A stretch of DNA of 64,000 nt from Welwitschia mirabilis. Lineage: Eukaryota > Gnetophyta > Gnetopsida > Welwitschiales. Of the stretch, positions 47,990 to 60,108 are shown one piece after another. Within the stretch, counting starts at the first letter, position 1; each line of letters starts with the position of its first letter. The DNA is taken from assembly GCA_051453625.1 (NCBI GenBank), contig JBOZIK010000001.1, forward strand, positions 236,871,544 through 236,935,543, written 5' to 3'. A program made the translations under genes and the position numbers. Below the pieces are notes generated by a model, which saw only the letters and a list, made by a program, of their open reading frames with translations, did not search any database and was not told the origin of the DNA.

Positions 47990-49431
47990 TTGTATTCAAA
48001 TAATGTTATTCATTATAGTAAAATGTAAAGTCCAATAAACTAATTAAGGATCTAGTATTATTCTTCCATAGGGGTATTTGAGGTAAAATTAATAAAAGTA
48101 ACATAATAATTTCAAACTTACAATGGAAGCAAAACAAAATGTAAAATTGGGCATTGAAAATTTTAATCAACTTTAGTTAGTAACATAGCAAAACGACCAT
48201 GATTCAAAGTATAGCTTAGCTTTTTCAATATCTTACCTTTACTTCCAAAAATTTCTTATAACCCATAAAACATAATCTCAAATCATTGAGTCATGATGGC
48301 TTAGTTATGATGATATAATCTCATTCACTACATGAGTTTTGATGAATTTAATAGTTACTTTAGTCCTTTATAGCCCTTTATGAATATAGAAAGTAAGGAC
48401 AACTATTAACATAATAGTGACTATAACCAAAGGTTAACTTTAGAGAACTCACTTGGTTTGAAAGATCTAGATGATGTAGTCTCATCTAAGGATTAAAAGT
48501 ATTATGTTAACATGCACCATAAATCAAAGAATGAACAAGTACTAGAATAAGATTGAAAGTATCATGGTAATGTGCACTAAAAGGCAAAGAATAAGCAACT
48601 TATTCTTATATTAATTTAGAGATACATTACATTGAAAGAAAAAGATGAAGCTGAAACAAACTCCTAACTAGCCTCGAAACAAGTTCATTCGAAAGGGAGT
48701 TGCTTAGAAAGCTATGATGTACTAGAACTCCAAGTAATCCCACTACCTTTTGCCAACCAAAAGATCATTATAATGAGGGCTCAAGGCCCTTTTATAGATG
48801 AAAAAGGCTTGGAAATATTTAGCTTATAGTGGTTGGTGATGGTTACATAAGGAGGGTTATACTTTTGAGCAGTTATATTAAGAGAAGGTTATAAATTTTG
48901 TCATCTAGGATTAAGGAGAATTCCTTATGTTATTATTAAAAAGAGGTGATGATATGGCCTTTGAATGATGACTCTACTACCAGTAAATTCTATGTCATGT
49001 GTCCTCCACATCATTATGGTCATTACTACCATATGTCATTGTGATGTATCATCTTACACTTCTATCATGTATCATTAAAGTTGAAGGTTTATTCTAATTT
49101 ACCATCTAATTGAGCATGTAAGTGAAATGTGATGAACTTTTCATAAAGATACAAGAATATGACTTTGGACACATTCTTCCAGAAAATCCTAGTAACATTG
49201 GTAACCTAGATGGCAATTCTGGTATTTTTTAATAGATCTTTTTCAAATCATAACATGTCATTCAGAAAGCGATAATTAATCTCAAAATGTCATGGGAAAG
49301 TTCATATTTTTCTAATTCATTATACAAAAGCAGAAGACATAATTTTATGATAAAAAAATATCTTAGTATCTTTACCTGTTCTAGATTAATCAAATATACT
49401 TGATTGAAATCTCAATTTTTACATGTAAACA
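47990..49431 (-). mobile_element. Gypsy G array, LTR3
   Basis: 5' LTR of G2, the most complete of the three and about 1.44 kb long. The minus-strand start is TGTTTACATGTAAAAATTG. The TATA box TCTATAAAAGGG lies at 48,787-48,798, present once. The low end is set by the primer site. Confidence 0.8.
48787..48798 (-). promoter_or_regulatory. TATA box of LTR3
   Basis: The minus strand reads TCTATAAAAGGG, preceded by a TTTTTCA stretch. It is the single-copy counterpart of the two TATA boxes in LTR1. Confidence 0.65.
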
Positions 49432-49480
49432 TGTAGGTTCTAGAGTCTCAAAGAAAGATAGCTTCATAAATTATTAAACA

Positions 49481-50893
49481 TTATTGAAAACTTTCCAGTC
49501 TTAATGATTTTCCTTGTTAAATGTAATTTGATTAATGTGAAAAAAGAGTATTAAAGATATTTATTAGACTATTAATGCACTCAACTTGCAAAAAACAATA
49601 ACTGATTAGCCAAATTAAACTTCTAAGATAATTAAGAGGATATGCATACAAAGATCAAGATCATAAAAGATTAAATTCAAAATTCATTAACATTGGTAAA
49701 AGTTCATCAAATAAATCTACAAGATTGAAGACTTCTATGATAAAGACATCTATAGGATTAAAGATGTCTAGACTAAACCTGAAGCACGAACAAAAGAAAT
49801 ACGTCCATCTTGATAAAGACTTCTATATTAAATAAACTGATGAAAGATGTTTTCTATTATGAAGATTTCTATGCTAAATGGAAACAGGTGATAGAAGATA
49901 ATTTATGCTAATAGGATAATAAAGATGAATTATTTATTTTCTATGAATCAAAAAAATATTTACAAAATGAATACTTGATACCAAAGGTTCAAAGGTACCA
50001 TAGCTTAAATCTTATTAGAATCTAGGCAATTTGACCAAAGATGTCTTTTATGTTGAAGACATTTACCTATGAGAGATGTCTATCATAGTGAATATGTCTA
50101 TCATAAAAATTATTGTAAAATAAAAATATTGATTAAATTATTAGAAATAACTATTTATAGCTATGAGGCTATATTAAAAATATTTCAAATGGTTATCTCA
50201 TTAGGGTAAAGGTTAAGAATACTTCATAAGTTTCAAAGGCACAAAGAATGAAGATAAAAGGGCTACTTAAACGATTAATTAGTACTACAAGCTGAAATCT
50301 ATTGAATCTACTAAAAGAGCTCTATCATTGAAGACATCCTATGATCTCTTGTACAACCATGGATGCAACTCTGATATTGGATCATTATAAGTGATTACAT
50401 TAAGAAGAACTCAAGCAACCACAATTATGACATCATCTCAAGCTTATTTATTATTTTCTTATAGCTTTTTTACTACATTGTAGGACTATATAATTATTGA
50501 ATCTCTTAATTTCTAGTTCAAATCTTTTTATATATCTTTGTTTAGGGTCCCTTGCTTAGGAACTCCAAGATGTAAGTTAATCCTTATATGGTGTGCTATT
50601 TATAATTAATTAAGTTCTTGAGTGCATTATTGAATATAGATTTGTTATAATATCTAAGAGGAAGAGAGTTCTAGCTTAAGAGAAGAATGTCATTTTTCCA
50701 CAAGATTGGTGGTACTTCAAAACCACTATTTTATAAGCTAATAAAGGAAAGCTATCCTTTATGTGTAAATGTATCTAGTTTGGGGAACCATATAAATTGA
50801 TAAAGTTTTCATTATAAATTTTATTTGTTAGTTGGTAAAGTTATATTTAGTCAAACTCATTTACCCCTCCCCTTTAAGTTCAATGATACTTAA
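49481..50893 (+). mobile_element. 5' LTR of copia C
   Basis: It starts TTATTGAAAACTTTCC, matching TTATTGAAAAAAAACC of the A 3' LTR, and contains the AGATGTCT/AGACATCT cluster (49,730-50,110). The unit triplicated in B occurs once. It ends just before the primer site. Confidence 0.8.
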
Positions 50894-50894
50894 G

Positions 50895-50909
50895 TGGTAT
50901 TAGAGTGGG
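50895..50909 (+). other. Primer binding site of copia C
   Basis: TGGTATTAGAGTGGG, a lightly decayed TGGTATCAGAGC, complementary to initiator tRNA-Met. Confidence 0.85.
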
Positions 50910-52430
50910 TACTCATAAAAGGAAGTAATAATCTTTGTTAAGTGGAAGGGATGTCATGCATTAAACCTCCACTCTTCAATGGGATAAACTATGCCTATTC
51001 AAAGATGAGAATGTAAGTATACTTATAGTCTTTTAAGTTTTAGGTTTATCAAAGTATTGAAAATGGATATACTAAGTTTACAAAAATCATCATAGATGTT
51101 ATAGGAAATCCTCTCACTTAGATTAAGCCTAATAGGGACTTCAAAGATAAAACAAGATCACTTTCATGTATGATTCAAAAGTAAAAAATGATCTCTACTT
51201 AGACCTTATTAGGGAAAAATTTAACTAAATATTTAGGTGAGAAACTAAAAAATAAATATGGAATTTTTGAAATGAATACGGAAAGGAATCCTAATTGTTA
51301 AATAACCAAAGCTATTAATTTGAATAAATCAGTTTGAGAACTTCAAGATAAATAATGGAGAAAGAATGGACAAATACTTAACCAAGATCAATAACATTAG
51401 AAATGCCATTTATGGAATTGGTGAAGATCTTCTAGAGGATAAGGTAATTTAAAAAGTGGTCAGACCCTTAACTCCAGGATATAGATTAAAAACAACAGTA
51501 ATGAATGAATTAACAAATTTTAATACTATGAAAATTGAAGAACTACAAAGTGCTTTGATAATATATGAGATGAACCTCATCCAAGATGGTTTAGAAGAAT
51601 AAAAACATATGGCATTTAAGTGGAGTAAAAATTCAAAACAAGCATTCAAAAAAAAAGGAAAAAGAAGCATTAGATATAGATAATTTAGCGGAAGATATTG
51701 ACAAAGATTTTGGACTAATCACAAGGTATGATAAGAGGCTTATTTCATGAAGGAACAACAAGAAGAAGGATTACAAAAAGCCATTAGGATCTCAATTCAA
51801 AGATAAGTCTAAAGAAAAGTCTTCTTTTAGTTCTTTTTCTTATTTTAAGAATGATATATATAGATTATAATGTTGGGTTTGTAAAGAACAAGGACATATA
51901 ACCTCAGAATGTTCTAACTTTAATTGATTACAAGAAGGAAGACAACATAAAGAAACCCAACCAGAGAAATCATTCTTCACAGGATGGGATGAAGATGGAG
52001 ATACCATATAAGTAGACAACTCAAATGATAAGAGAGATCATCCATGTTATATAATCATCATACATATTATAAGTGATAATGAACAGAAAGAAATTAGACA
52101 AGGATTAAAAAGTATAGATGAAACATATTTGGAACTTTAAAAATCTATGAATTAAGTTTTGAAGAACTTATTAAGTTTCAAAAGTTTTTTTTAAAATTAA
52201 AAAATTGCTTCATAATCATGAATTAGCACCTTAACAAGAGAAATGTGCTTATAATATGTTGTTAACTAAAAACTTAGCTCTTAATATTGAGATTAATAAA
52301 CTAACATGTAAGTTGAAGAATGTTATATAGGAACTTATATATGATAAGAAGATTAATGAGACATTCATTCATGGAAAGGAGACTTTGAAAATCATGCTTG
52401 ACAATGAAGAAGTATAAATGACAAAAGTGG
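50910..52430 (+). pseudogene. gag: Copia C gag remnant
   Basis: It shows the Sirevirus-like gag core: block like LQDKXWRKNGQILNQDQ near 51,345, then VVRPLTPGYRLKTTV near 51,460 and KIEELQSALIIYEMNLIQD near 51,530. An intact CX2CX4HX4C zinc knuckle lies at 51,871-51,912 (CWVCKEQGHITSEC). A coiled-coil tail follows (52,200-52,390), ending in DKSGLGY near 52,418. Frames shift and stops occur, but this is the best-preserved gag in the window. The zinc knuckle would bind genomic RNA in the particle. Confidence 0.8.
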
Positions 52431-54085
52431 CCTAGGATACAATAAAAGTTCTACAGAAAACTTTAACCTCATTATTAAACATGTGGAATCATAAGCCAAA
52501 AATGGTACAAAATTTTTTACATGCATGAGTGAAAAAAGTATAACTTCTTAAAAATCTTATACTCTTAGTCCATATTACATTGTGTGCCATAAAAAGACAT
52601 GCTTTATATGTTGATAGTGGATTTTCTAAATATATAACTAGTAATAAATTAAGTTTTAATTCCCTATTTGAGAAATAAAAATGTATGATCACTTTGGGTG
52701 ATAACACATAAGCACCCATCAAAGGCATTGAAACCATTAGAGGAGGTAATATACCTAAGATAAAAGATGTATTTTATGTTGAAGGTTTATAATACAATTC
52801 CCTTAGCATTAGTCAATTATGTAATGCAAATTTTTTTGTAACATTTATTAAAGATGATTATTTCATAACAAAGTGCAACTCAAATAAAGTTCTATTTGCT
52901 AAACTTAGAAAATCAAATGTGTACATTACTACTATGAGAAATTTCTAACAAAGTAGTAAGTTTTTTTTAAGCACTATAGGTAATGTAAAGATATGGTATA
53001 AAAATATTAGATCTATAAAGAAAAACCTATTAAAGACTCTATCCATAAAAGACATGATAACAAAACTTCCAAAATTACAAACTTTTGATGACTAGGTTTG
53101 TAAATCTTATCAAAAGAAAAAGTAAATAAGGATGAGATTTGATAAGAAAAGTTATATTACTCTTGGAAATCCTCTAAAATTTCTACATCTTAATATTGTT
53201 GGTCCATTTCCTAGCAAAAGTCTTGGTAATAAAGAATATTATTTAACTATTATTGATAATTATTCTCATTTCACATGCATGTCCTTCCTTGCACATAAGG
53301 ATGAGGCCTTTGATGTCTTTTCTAAGTTGTATATCAAGTTACTAAATTAGAAAGAATACAAAATCCAAATGACAAGGAGTAACAATGGTATAAAATTTAA
53401 GAATGCAAGATTCAAGAACTTTTAAAAGAAATTTAACATTCTTTACTAGTTCTTAGCACTAAGAATACCACAATAGAATGAAGTTGTCAAAATAAAGAAC
53501 CTGGTGCTAAATGAGATGACAAAAACAATGATGCATGATCAACAAGCTTCTTATCATTTTTGAAAAACATTCATAAATCTTACTTGCTATGTTTTTAATA
53601 GAGTTTTGATAAGACATTTTACTTCTAAAACTTTGTATGAGCTCTAGTCTAGTAAGAAATCCTTAGTAAGTTTTTTTATGTATTTGATTCCAATAGTTCA
53701 TCCCAAATAAAAAGAGATACTTAGAAAATTTTATTTCATAGTTGATGATGGTATATTAAGTGGTTAGTAAAGCCTACCAAGTATTCAACAAAAGAATACA
53801 CATGATAGAAGAAACTATTAATATTAAAAGTAATGATGTGAACTTAACAATTGTTTGTATGCAGAATGACTATGTATCCATATAACTTAAATAGAATTCT
53901 AACAACCACTAGCATGACAAGATAGTAAAGAAGAGAATGAAGAAGAATCTAAAGGAAAACTTTATTTTAAATGACTATACTCAAAAGAGCTATTATATCA
54001 GTAACATTATTAGTAGTTCATATGAACGTATACACAAAAAGAATCATACTATGGAGGTTTATAGATTTGTAGCCTACATTTCTCA
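52431..54085 (+). pseudogene. pol: Copia C protease-integrase remnant, cut at RT start
   Basis: The protease block YVDSGFSKYITS is at 52,607-52,642, with DSG kept. ITLGDNT and IPKIKDVFYVEGL follow, then the pre-integrase stretch. Integrase starts at 53,132 with an open stretch to 53,350 (FLHLNIVGPFPSKSLG, IIDNYSHF, FLAHKDEAFDVFSK). The catalytic Asp of HxDLxGP and that of SDNG both read Asn. The third block (NEVVKIKNLVLNEM) is near 53,478. The linker to RT ends at FVAYISQ near 54,085, where relatives continue with EPKNFNEA. Confidence 0.85.
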
Positions 54086-54480
54086 AGTTTGTTAGTAAAA
54101 GCATAGTGAGCTTAGTTGATTTTAGCTGCCTTGAGTTGAAAATATCTTTAATGTTGAAAGACATATTTAACTAGCAGAAATGCCTTTGACTTATTAGATG
54201 TATTTCCTAACTTTAGATAGTTGATAGAAGATGTCTTTGATGTGTGAGATAACTATCCTAAAGGTTTTGTACTCTATAACTAGATTTCAATTCTGTGAAG
54301 ACATCTTTGAAACTAATAGATGTTTATTATTTTAATGACTTAAAAACATAGTTTGTGAAGATGTTTTTAACACTGAAAGATATCTATTTCATGTGTTATA
54401 ATGCCTATCTATTTAAAGACATATATCCTACAAGTCATTTTGAAAATTGGATTCGAAAATTGCTAAAATGAAGTTCTAAT
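54086..54480 (+). other. Probable pol-ORF spacer joined to copia C
   Basis: No coding content. It contains AGATGTCTTTGAT, GAAGACATCTTTG and AAGATATCT-like words at spacing similar to 5,105-5,400 and 13,980-14,250. Confidence 0.4.
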
Positions 54481-55265
54481 GATGAAATTTAAAGGCTAGC
54501 TCATATCCCATCATATCTAATTCTAATCTGAATTAAAGCATAAAAAATATAATTCTTTGAAGATATTTCTTCAAATATAAAAATATATTCCTCCTTTGAT
54601 GAAATGACATAACTACACTTTAAAATAATTATATATTTATACAAATCTTCAAAGATCATCAATATTTAACTAGACCTTTTAAATGCAACTTGAAATCTTT
54701 CTTATTTATTGAAATATACTTTGATGTAAACTCAATTACATGATCTCTCTCATAATATTTCATCTAATCTTTGAATCTTAAATTATTTAGATAAAAACAT
54801 GATCTAAAAATGGAGAATAAAGCTATTAAAACATAAAGCAATTAGAACAATAATGAATTTTAACTTTTCTTAATTTTTTAAGCATCAAATAAGGTATAAA
54901 CATAAGCTAAAGCATTAAGAAAACATTAAGCAAGATATCTATTACAAATTATTTAGCATCTCATTCTTCTCTTCAAGAGGCATTAGTCTTTTTTAATTTC
55001 ATTACATCAATCAAGTCTTTTATAAAGGGGTTTGGAGTTATTCCTCTTTTTTAATCCATGTGGGATATAATCCCTTATAAAACATACTAATGTTTTTGAT
55101 AACAAAAATTTTCCTAAGATTAAATATTTCTAGACAATAAATTTAAGAAATAACCATGATACAAAAGATATGATGCACTCACATTGGACCATGTTACAAA
55201 AATAATCCTTTCTTTGGGATAATGTGGCAATTAGGTGATAAAGACAAAAATCATGTTTGATTTGA
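54481..55265 (-). mobile_element. Probable 3' end and LTR of copia I
   Basis: Noncoding. Downstream (minus strand) of the copia I RNase H. From about 55,075 it reads TATCCCACATGGATTA, then a TATA box CCTTTATAAAAGAC (55,013-55,026), a layout like the start of many plant copia LTRs. The low border is unknown; 54,481-54,950 has no feature I can name. Confidence 0.4.
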
Positions 55266-55269
55266 AGAT

Positions 55270-55895
55270 GAAATACTTCATATTACATATTTTTAGCTTC
55301 TTTCTCAACATATTAGCAACTTATTCATTTGTAGAAACATGCTTGTGTATGATTACTCCCTCCTTCACCTTGTCTTTTATGAAGTAATATATAATTTCAA
55401 TGTGCTTACTCTTCTTCTATTCTTCTAAAGAGTGTGATCTTGAGAAAGTAAAATAGCTAGCATGTTATTAATAAGTATATTAATTGGTATTTTTGATTTT
55501 ATCTATAATTGTTTAAATAATTTCAAAATCGACAAAACATGTTGGAGAGAGTTAGTCATAGAGATTTATTCTGCTTCAGTGTATGTAAGAGAGACACATG
55601 TTTGGCTCTTTGATTTCCACTAAATTGGATTTATTACATGAAATATGATAGTACCAAAAGTGGATTTTATATATTCAATGGATCGACCAAATTAGCATCA
55701 TAATAAGAATTAATATCTTCAAATCCTTTTTTAAATTTAAGCCTAAGTGTAAGTGTGTCAAGTACATACCTCTTGAAATGTCTTAAAGCAACAAGATAAA
55801 TTTCTCTTAATTAAGCCATATATCTAGATAGAAATGATGTTGTAAATTTAATATCAAGTATTGTATGAATAAAAACTTTAAGGAGTCTATCATGG
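55270..55895 (-). pseudogene. pol: Copia I: end of RT and RNase H
   Basis: The minus strand reads LLKVFIHTILDIKFTTSFLS near 55,880, then SRYMAXLREIYLVALRHFK (the usual VSRYM..P...H..A.KR block). GFEDINSYYDANLVD follows near 55,735 (catalytic DADW region), then SLTYTEAE near 55,570, and the RSKHI..KYHFI region near 55,400. Stops are present and a few residues changed. It differs from the RNase H of A and B, so it belongs to another copia lineage. Its 5' part is cut by the D LTR. Confidence 0.75.
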
Positions 55896-55934
55896 ACTAT
55901 TACGATGCATATTTATGCAAACATTATGTCCTTT

Positions 55935-57135
55935 ATCAAATCTTGTTAATTATAAATATATGCATGAATACAACACAATAATATAGATGGGAGTGGATCT
56001 AAATATCATAATCCATTGAAGGAACTAGACAAGAAGAAAGAGAATTACTTTTCATAAAGTAAAGGTTCAAAATAAAAATTAACAATGCAAGAAAAATAAA
56101 TAGATAATGCAAATGCAAATGCAATCTACTCCAAATTCAATGTCTATCCAACTATCAAATCTTTATCATCAAGATTAACCCTGCATAATCTAGATTAATT
56201 AAGAAAATTATTACTAATCCTAACCAACTTAAGCTATTAAATACATTGAATAGAATATGAAAAACATGTAATGATTAATCTAAGAAATAGAAAATGAAAT
56301 GCAAGATCCTAAATTAATGATTTCAATTTTAGCAAAGGTCGTTCTTGATGACCTATATCATAGATGAAGCTGTCATGAAATCATAAGCAACATAAACCAT
56401 AAGGGACATTCACATGAATACACAAAACTAAAAAAATATTTTCATTAAAAGTAAAACTAACACCTCTTACAAATTAGTAGCACCTTAATAAAGGAGACAC
56501 AACCTAATACCAAGGAAGACCCATCTCTGCAACTAATGGATGGTTCTCCTGCCCTTCAATCTCTTGTCATAAGAATTTTTAATGTTAAAGAAGATGACTA
56601 GAGTCGAGGGTAAAGGTGGTATTTATTAATAAGAATAAAATAAAAAATAGAAAGTATAATAGTTGTAACTAAAACCCTAACTGCACATAGAAAGAACATG
56701 ACACATTGCACAAGTTAGGTGAAGTTTTATACATTAATTAAAATTATATTATCATCTTGTATGTCATTTAGATAATGGTGGGAATGATACTATGTCAATA
56801 GAGTTCTATATTTAGCCTTCATGTTGATCTATTCAGCCTCGCAGTTAGCATGTAAGTGATGTCATCTTGGTTTGTCATCTAGATGATGGATGGGATGACA
56901 AACTTCTTCAGCTCTTCAATCAAGTGAATTTAACTTTTTAGAACATTAATTCCTTCTTAAAATGTAAAGTATTAGAATTAATTCAAAATCCCTTAAAAAG
57001 TACTAGTATTTATGCATTTTTATGATTTTCTCATTGACTCTTAATAATCATCGTCTTGTGCATAAACTTATATAAATGTCTTGTAAAACTGCTCAAAATA
57101 CCCCATAAAAAATATACAATTTTGCATTAAAACAT
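55935..57135 (-). mobile_element. Element D, second copy: 3' LTR
   Basis: Reverse-complement counterpart of 1,957-3,170. The minus-strand start is TGTTTTAATGC after the purine tract AAGTGGGGGGTT (57,137-57,148). TATA-like TAATAAATACC lies near 56,619-56,630 and inverted repeats at 56,860-56,903. The low end cuts copia I. Confidence 0.7.
56870..56903. repeat. Inverted repeat GTTTGTCATC ... GATGACAAAC
   Basis: Ten-base perfect arms in the D LTR upstream of its TATA box. A further GATGTCATC word precedes it at 56,859. Counterparts in the other D copy are at 2,195-2,222 and 2,310-2,337. Confidence 0.6.
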
Positions 57136-58700
57136 AACCCCCCACTTAGCCTTGTTAGTACCTAACAAAGTTGGCAAACAATTATAATTACAAGCCAAGT
57201 TGACTATAATAAAACAATAACTATGGATATGTAAACCAAGTTCAGAGGTGTTAGTATGTGAAAGTAAATCATTAAATTAAATAAACTAAAATGATTTACC
57301 TTAGTGGATTAAGTTATCCTAGTGTCATTCAGATGGTTATCTGACCAATTATGAGGAGGATAGGCTTTTGAAAATCAATCAATAAAATTAATTGCCTATA
57401 ATCATGCTTGTTAAAGATAAGATTAAAATACTTACTAGTGCATTAGACATTCACTTAAAAAATTTATCACATGAAAAAGATAAAAATTAAATGTCATAAC
57501 AAAAATAATCATCATAAAATGTGACCACAATAAATTAGATCAATGATGTGCATATATAAACCAAAAAAGTCATAACTCAAAAAGGATATTCATAGATCAA
57601 ACATTGAGTTTATAAGCATAACCTATAAGTGAAATATATAAAAATAATCAATTAAACATTATTTCCTTCATTCATGATCTCATGAATTATTCATATTATT
57701 CCTAAAAGAAAAACAAAATGCAAGTTTTCTACTATTAAGTACATATTTTACTAAACAATATTCATAATGCATATCACTCAAATAGTAGGCATTCAAAATT
57801 AGATTAGTACATTATAAATATGTCTCATGAAAATATAAAAATGACCCTTAGATATTTAAAATTTTCTCAAAATATCTTAAAATATATATCCTGCCACCCT
57901 GGCTCTAGGTAAATTAGTATGTCTCATATTGCACTAACATATGAAGGTAAAAGATGGAAATGTAAGTTTAAGTAAGCAAAACAANNNNNNNNNNNNNNNN
58001 NNNNNNNNNNNNNNNNNNNNNNNNNNNNNNNNNNNNNNNNNNNNNNNNNNNNNNNNNNNNNNNNNNNNNNNNNNNNNNNNNNNNNNNNNNNNNNNNNNNN
58101 NNNNNNNNNNNNNNNNNNNNNNNNNNNNNNNNNNNNNNNNNNNNNNNNNNNNNNNNNNNNNNNNNNNNNNNNNNNNNNNNNNNNNNNNNNNNNNNNNNNN
58201 NNNNNNNNNNNNNNNNNNNNNNNNNNNNNNNNNNNNNNNNNNNNNNNNNNNNNNNNNNNNNNNNNNNNNNNNNNNNNNNNNNNNNNNNNNNNNNNNNNNN
58301 NNNNNNNNNNNNNNNNNNNTGAAAGATAGTACTAGATGCATTAAGAACTTAAAAAGGAAATTAAAGAAAGCTAAACTTGAAAGGTCTAAAAAAATAGATG
58401 AAAAAAATTAGCATCATAAATTAAGAAATTTTATTTACAAAAAGAAAATTAACTTTTATAAAGAAAAGCAGCAAATAAAAATAAAAATCAATAAGAGGAC
58501 TACTAAATGATCAAGTCCTAAGTATTTGTGATAAAAAAATATGGAAATAACTTTGAAATACTAAATAAAACAACTAAGAAAAACAAAAAAGAAAGAGAAC
58601 AACTTAGGAACGTGAATAAGACTATGTACCTACCCTAAATTTAAACATAGTAAATCCTATTGGAAGTACTTATAAAATGATCTAATTAATAATGCATGAC
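57136..58700 (-). mobile_element. Element D, second copy: 3' internal region
   Basis: It parallels 500-1,956. The minus strand carries the G-rich landmark near 57,895-57,905 and AATAATGTTTAATTGATTA near 57,660 at comparable distances from the LTR. Beyond the 335-N gap (57,985-58,319) assignment is uncertain: 58,320-58,411 on the + strand encodes only a Lys-rich stretch, which I do not take as a gene. Confidence 0.45.
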
Positions 58701-60108
58701 ATAATGCAAAAACTTNNNNNNNNNNNNNNNNNNNNNNNNNNNNNNNNNNNNNNNNNNNNNNNNNNNNNNNNNNNNNNNNNNNNNNNNNNNNNNNNNNNNN
58801 NNNNNNNNNNNNNNNNNNNNNNNNNNNNNNNNNNNNNNNNNNNNNNNNNNNNNNNNNNNNNNNNNNNNNNNNNNNNNNNNNNNNNNNNNNNNNNNNNNNN
58901 NNNNNNNNNNNNNNNNNNNNNNNNNNNNNNNNNNNNNTCCCATAGCCTCAAAGTATTTTATTTCAATCCATAACGAGGAGAGTGAAATTGTAGTTAGAGA
59001 AGTAAAGACCTAGAAAGCATGACTAACTAATCTCCTAGTGGAGTTTTCATAGCTTTCAATATTACCAAAGGTTTATTTTAGGAAAATTTACAATGGTGTG
59101 ATAGGACATTATGGTAATCATGTATTTGGCATAAAAATAATAGATCATGGTTATTATTCTCTCTCTCTTTTTCCCCCTCTTACATACTTCTTTAAAATAA
59201 ATTTCATATGACCACACACTCACAAAGATAAAGATGATGAAATGAGATGNNNNNNNNNNNNNNNNNNNNNNNNNNNNNNNNNNNNNNNNNNNNNNNNNNN
59301 NNNNNNNNNNNNNNNNNNNNNNNNNNNNNNNNNNNNNNNNNNNNNNNNNNNNNNNNNNNNNNNNNNNNNNNNNNNNNNNNNNNNNNNNNNNNNNNNNNNN
59401 NNNNNNNNNNNNNNNNNNNNNNNNNNNNNNNNNNNNNNNNNNNNNNNNNNNNNNNNNNNNNNNNNNNNNNNNNNNNNNNNNNNNNNNNNNNNNNNNNNNN
59501 NNNNNNNNNNNNNNNNNNNNNNNNNNNNNNNNNNNNNNNNNNNNNNNNNNNNNNNNNNNNNNNNNNNNNNNNNNNNNNNNNNNNNNNNNNNNNNNNNGAA
59601 TTTCCGTAGTGTTCAAATCAGAAATTTCAATGGAGCCATTAAAAATGTACTTTCTTTAAAAGATAAAAACCTAATAATCTAAAGATTAATTTATTACTTA
59701 AAATAAAAACCAAAGACAAAAGCATACAAACATAAGAGTAAAACAAATACAAACCAAACTAAAAACAAGTTTTTCCAAATCCTAAAGTTTATTTACTACT
59801 TTTATTCAAATCTAAAAAGAAAGATTTTTTTCTAAGGCTTTGATCCCAAGAATTGCATTCTCTCAGAAAAATAAGGACTAAACCAAATATTCACCAATTG
59901 ATAAAACATAAACTATATATAATTAGTTTTTAGTAAAATCAATTGGAAATAAAAATTAAAATGATAAAACTTTGATAGCATAAATTTTAGAATTTAAAGA
60001 AGAGATAAAGAAGTGATACATCTAATTAAAGATTAGTCTCTTACTAAAACAACATAAACCATGAATATCATCATATAATGCATGTAAGGAAGGACTCAAA
60101 GAAAGTAT
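58701..60108. other. No gene recognised; gap-rich
   Basis: Gaps 58,716-58,937 and 59,250-59,597 take up 570 bases. The remainder is AT-rich without motif, apart from a short CT run at 59,158-59,182. Confidence 0.4.

Larger units (their letters stand above)
49481..54480 (+). mobile_element. Copia element C (Sirevirus-type), 3'-incomplete
   Basis: 5' LTR, primer site, gag, protease and integrase are in order. The sequence leaves the copia pattern at about 54,085, at the start of RT. The next 400 bases contain AGATGTCT-type words like the pol-ORF spacer of A and B, suggesting that RT/RNase H were deleted internally. No 3' LTR was found. Reading frames are better kept than in A and B. Confidence 0.75.

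Noticed and set aside
53960-54085. Idea that copia C (5' half) and copia A (3' half) are one element split by rearrangement
   Set aside because: Both contain the same ~100 bases before RT, and these differ at many positions, so they are separate copies.
58320-58411. Lys-rich + strand reading frame after a gap
   Set aside because: Low-complexity AAA/AAG codons in A-rich DNA; no motif, and it opposes the direction of element D.
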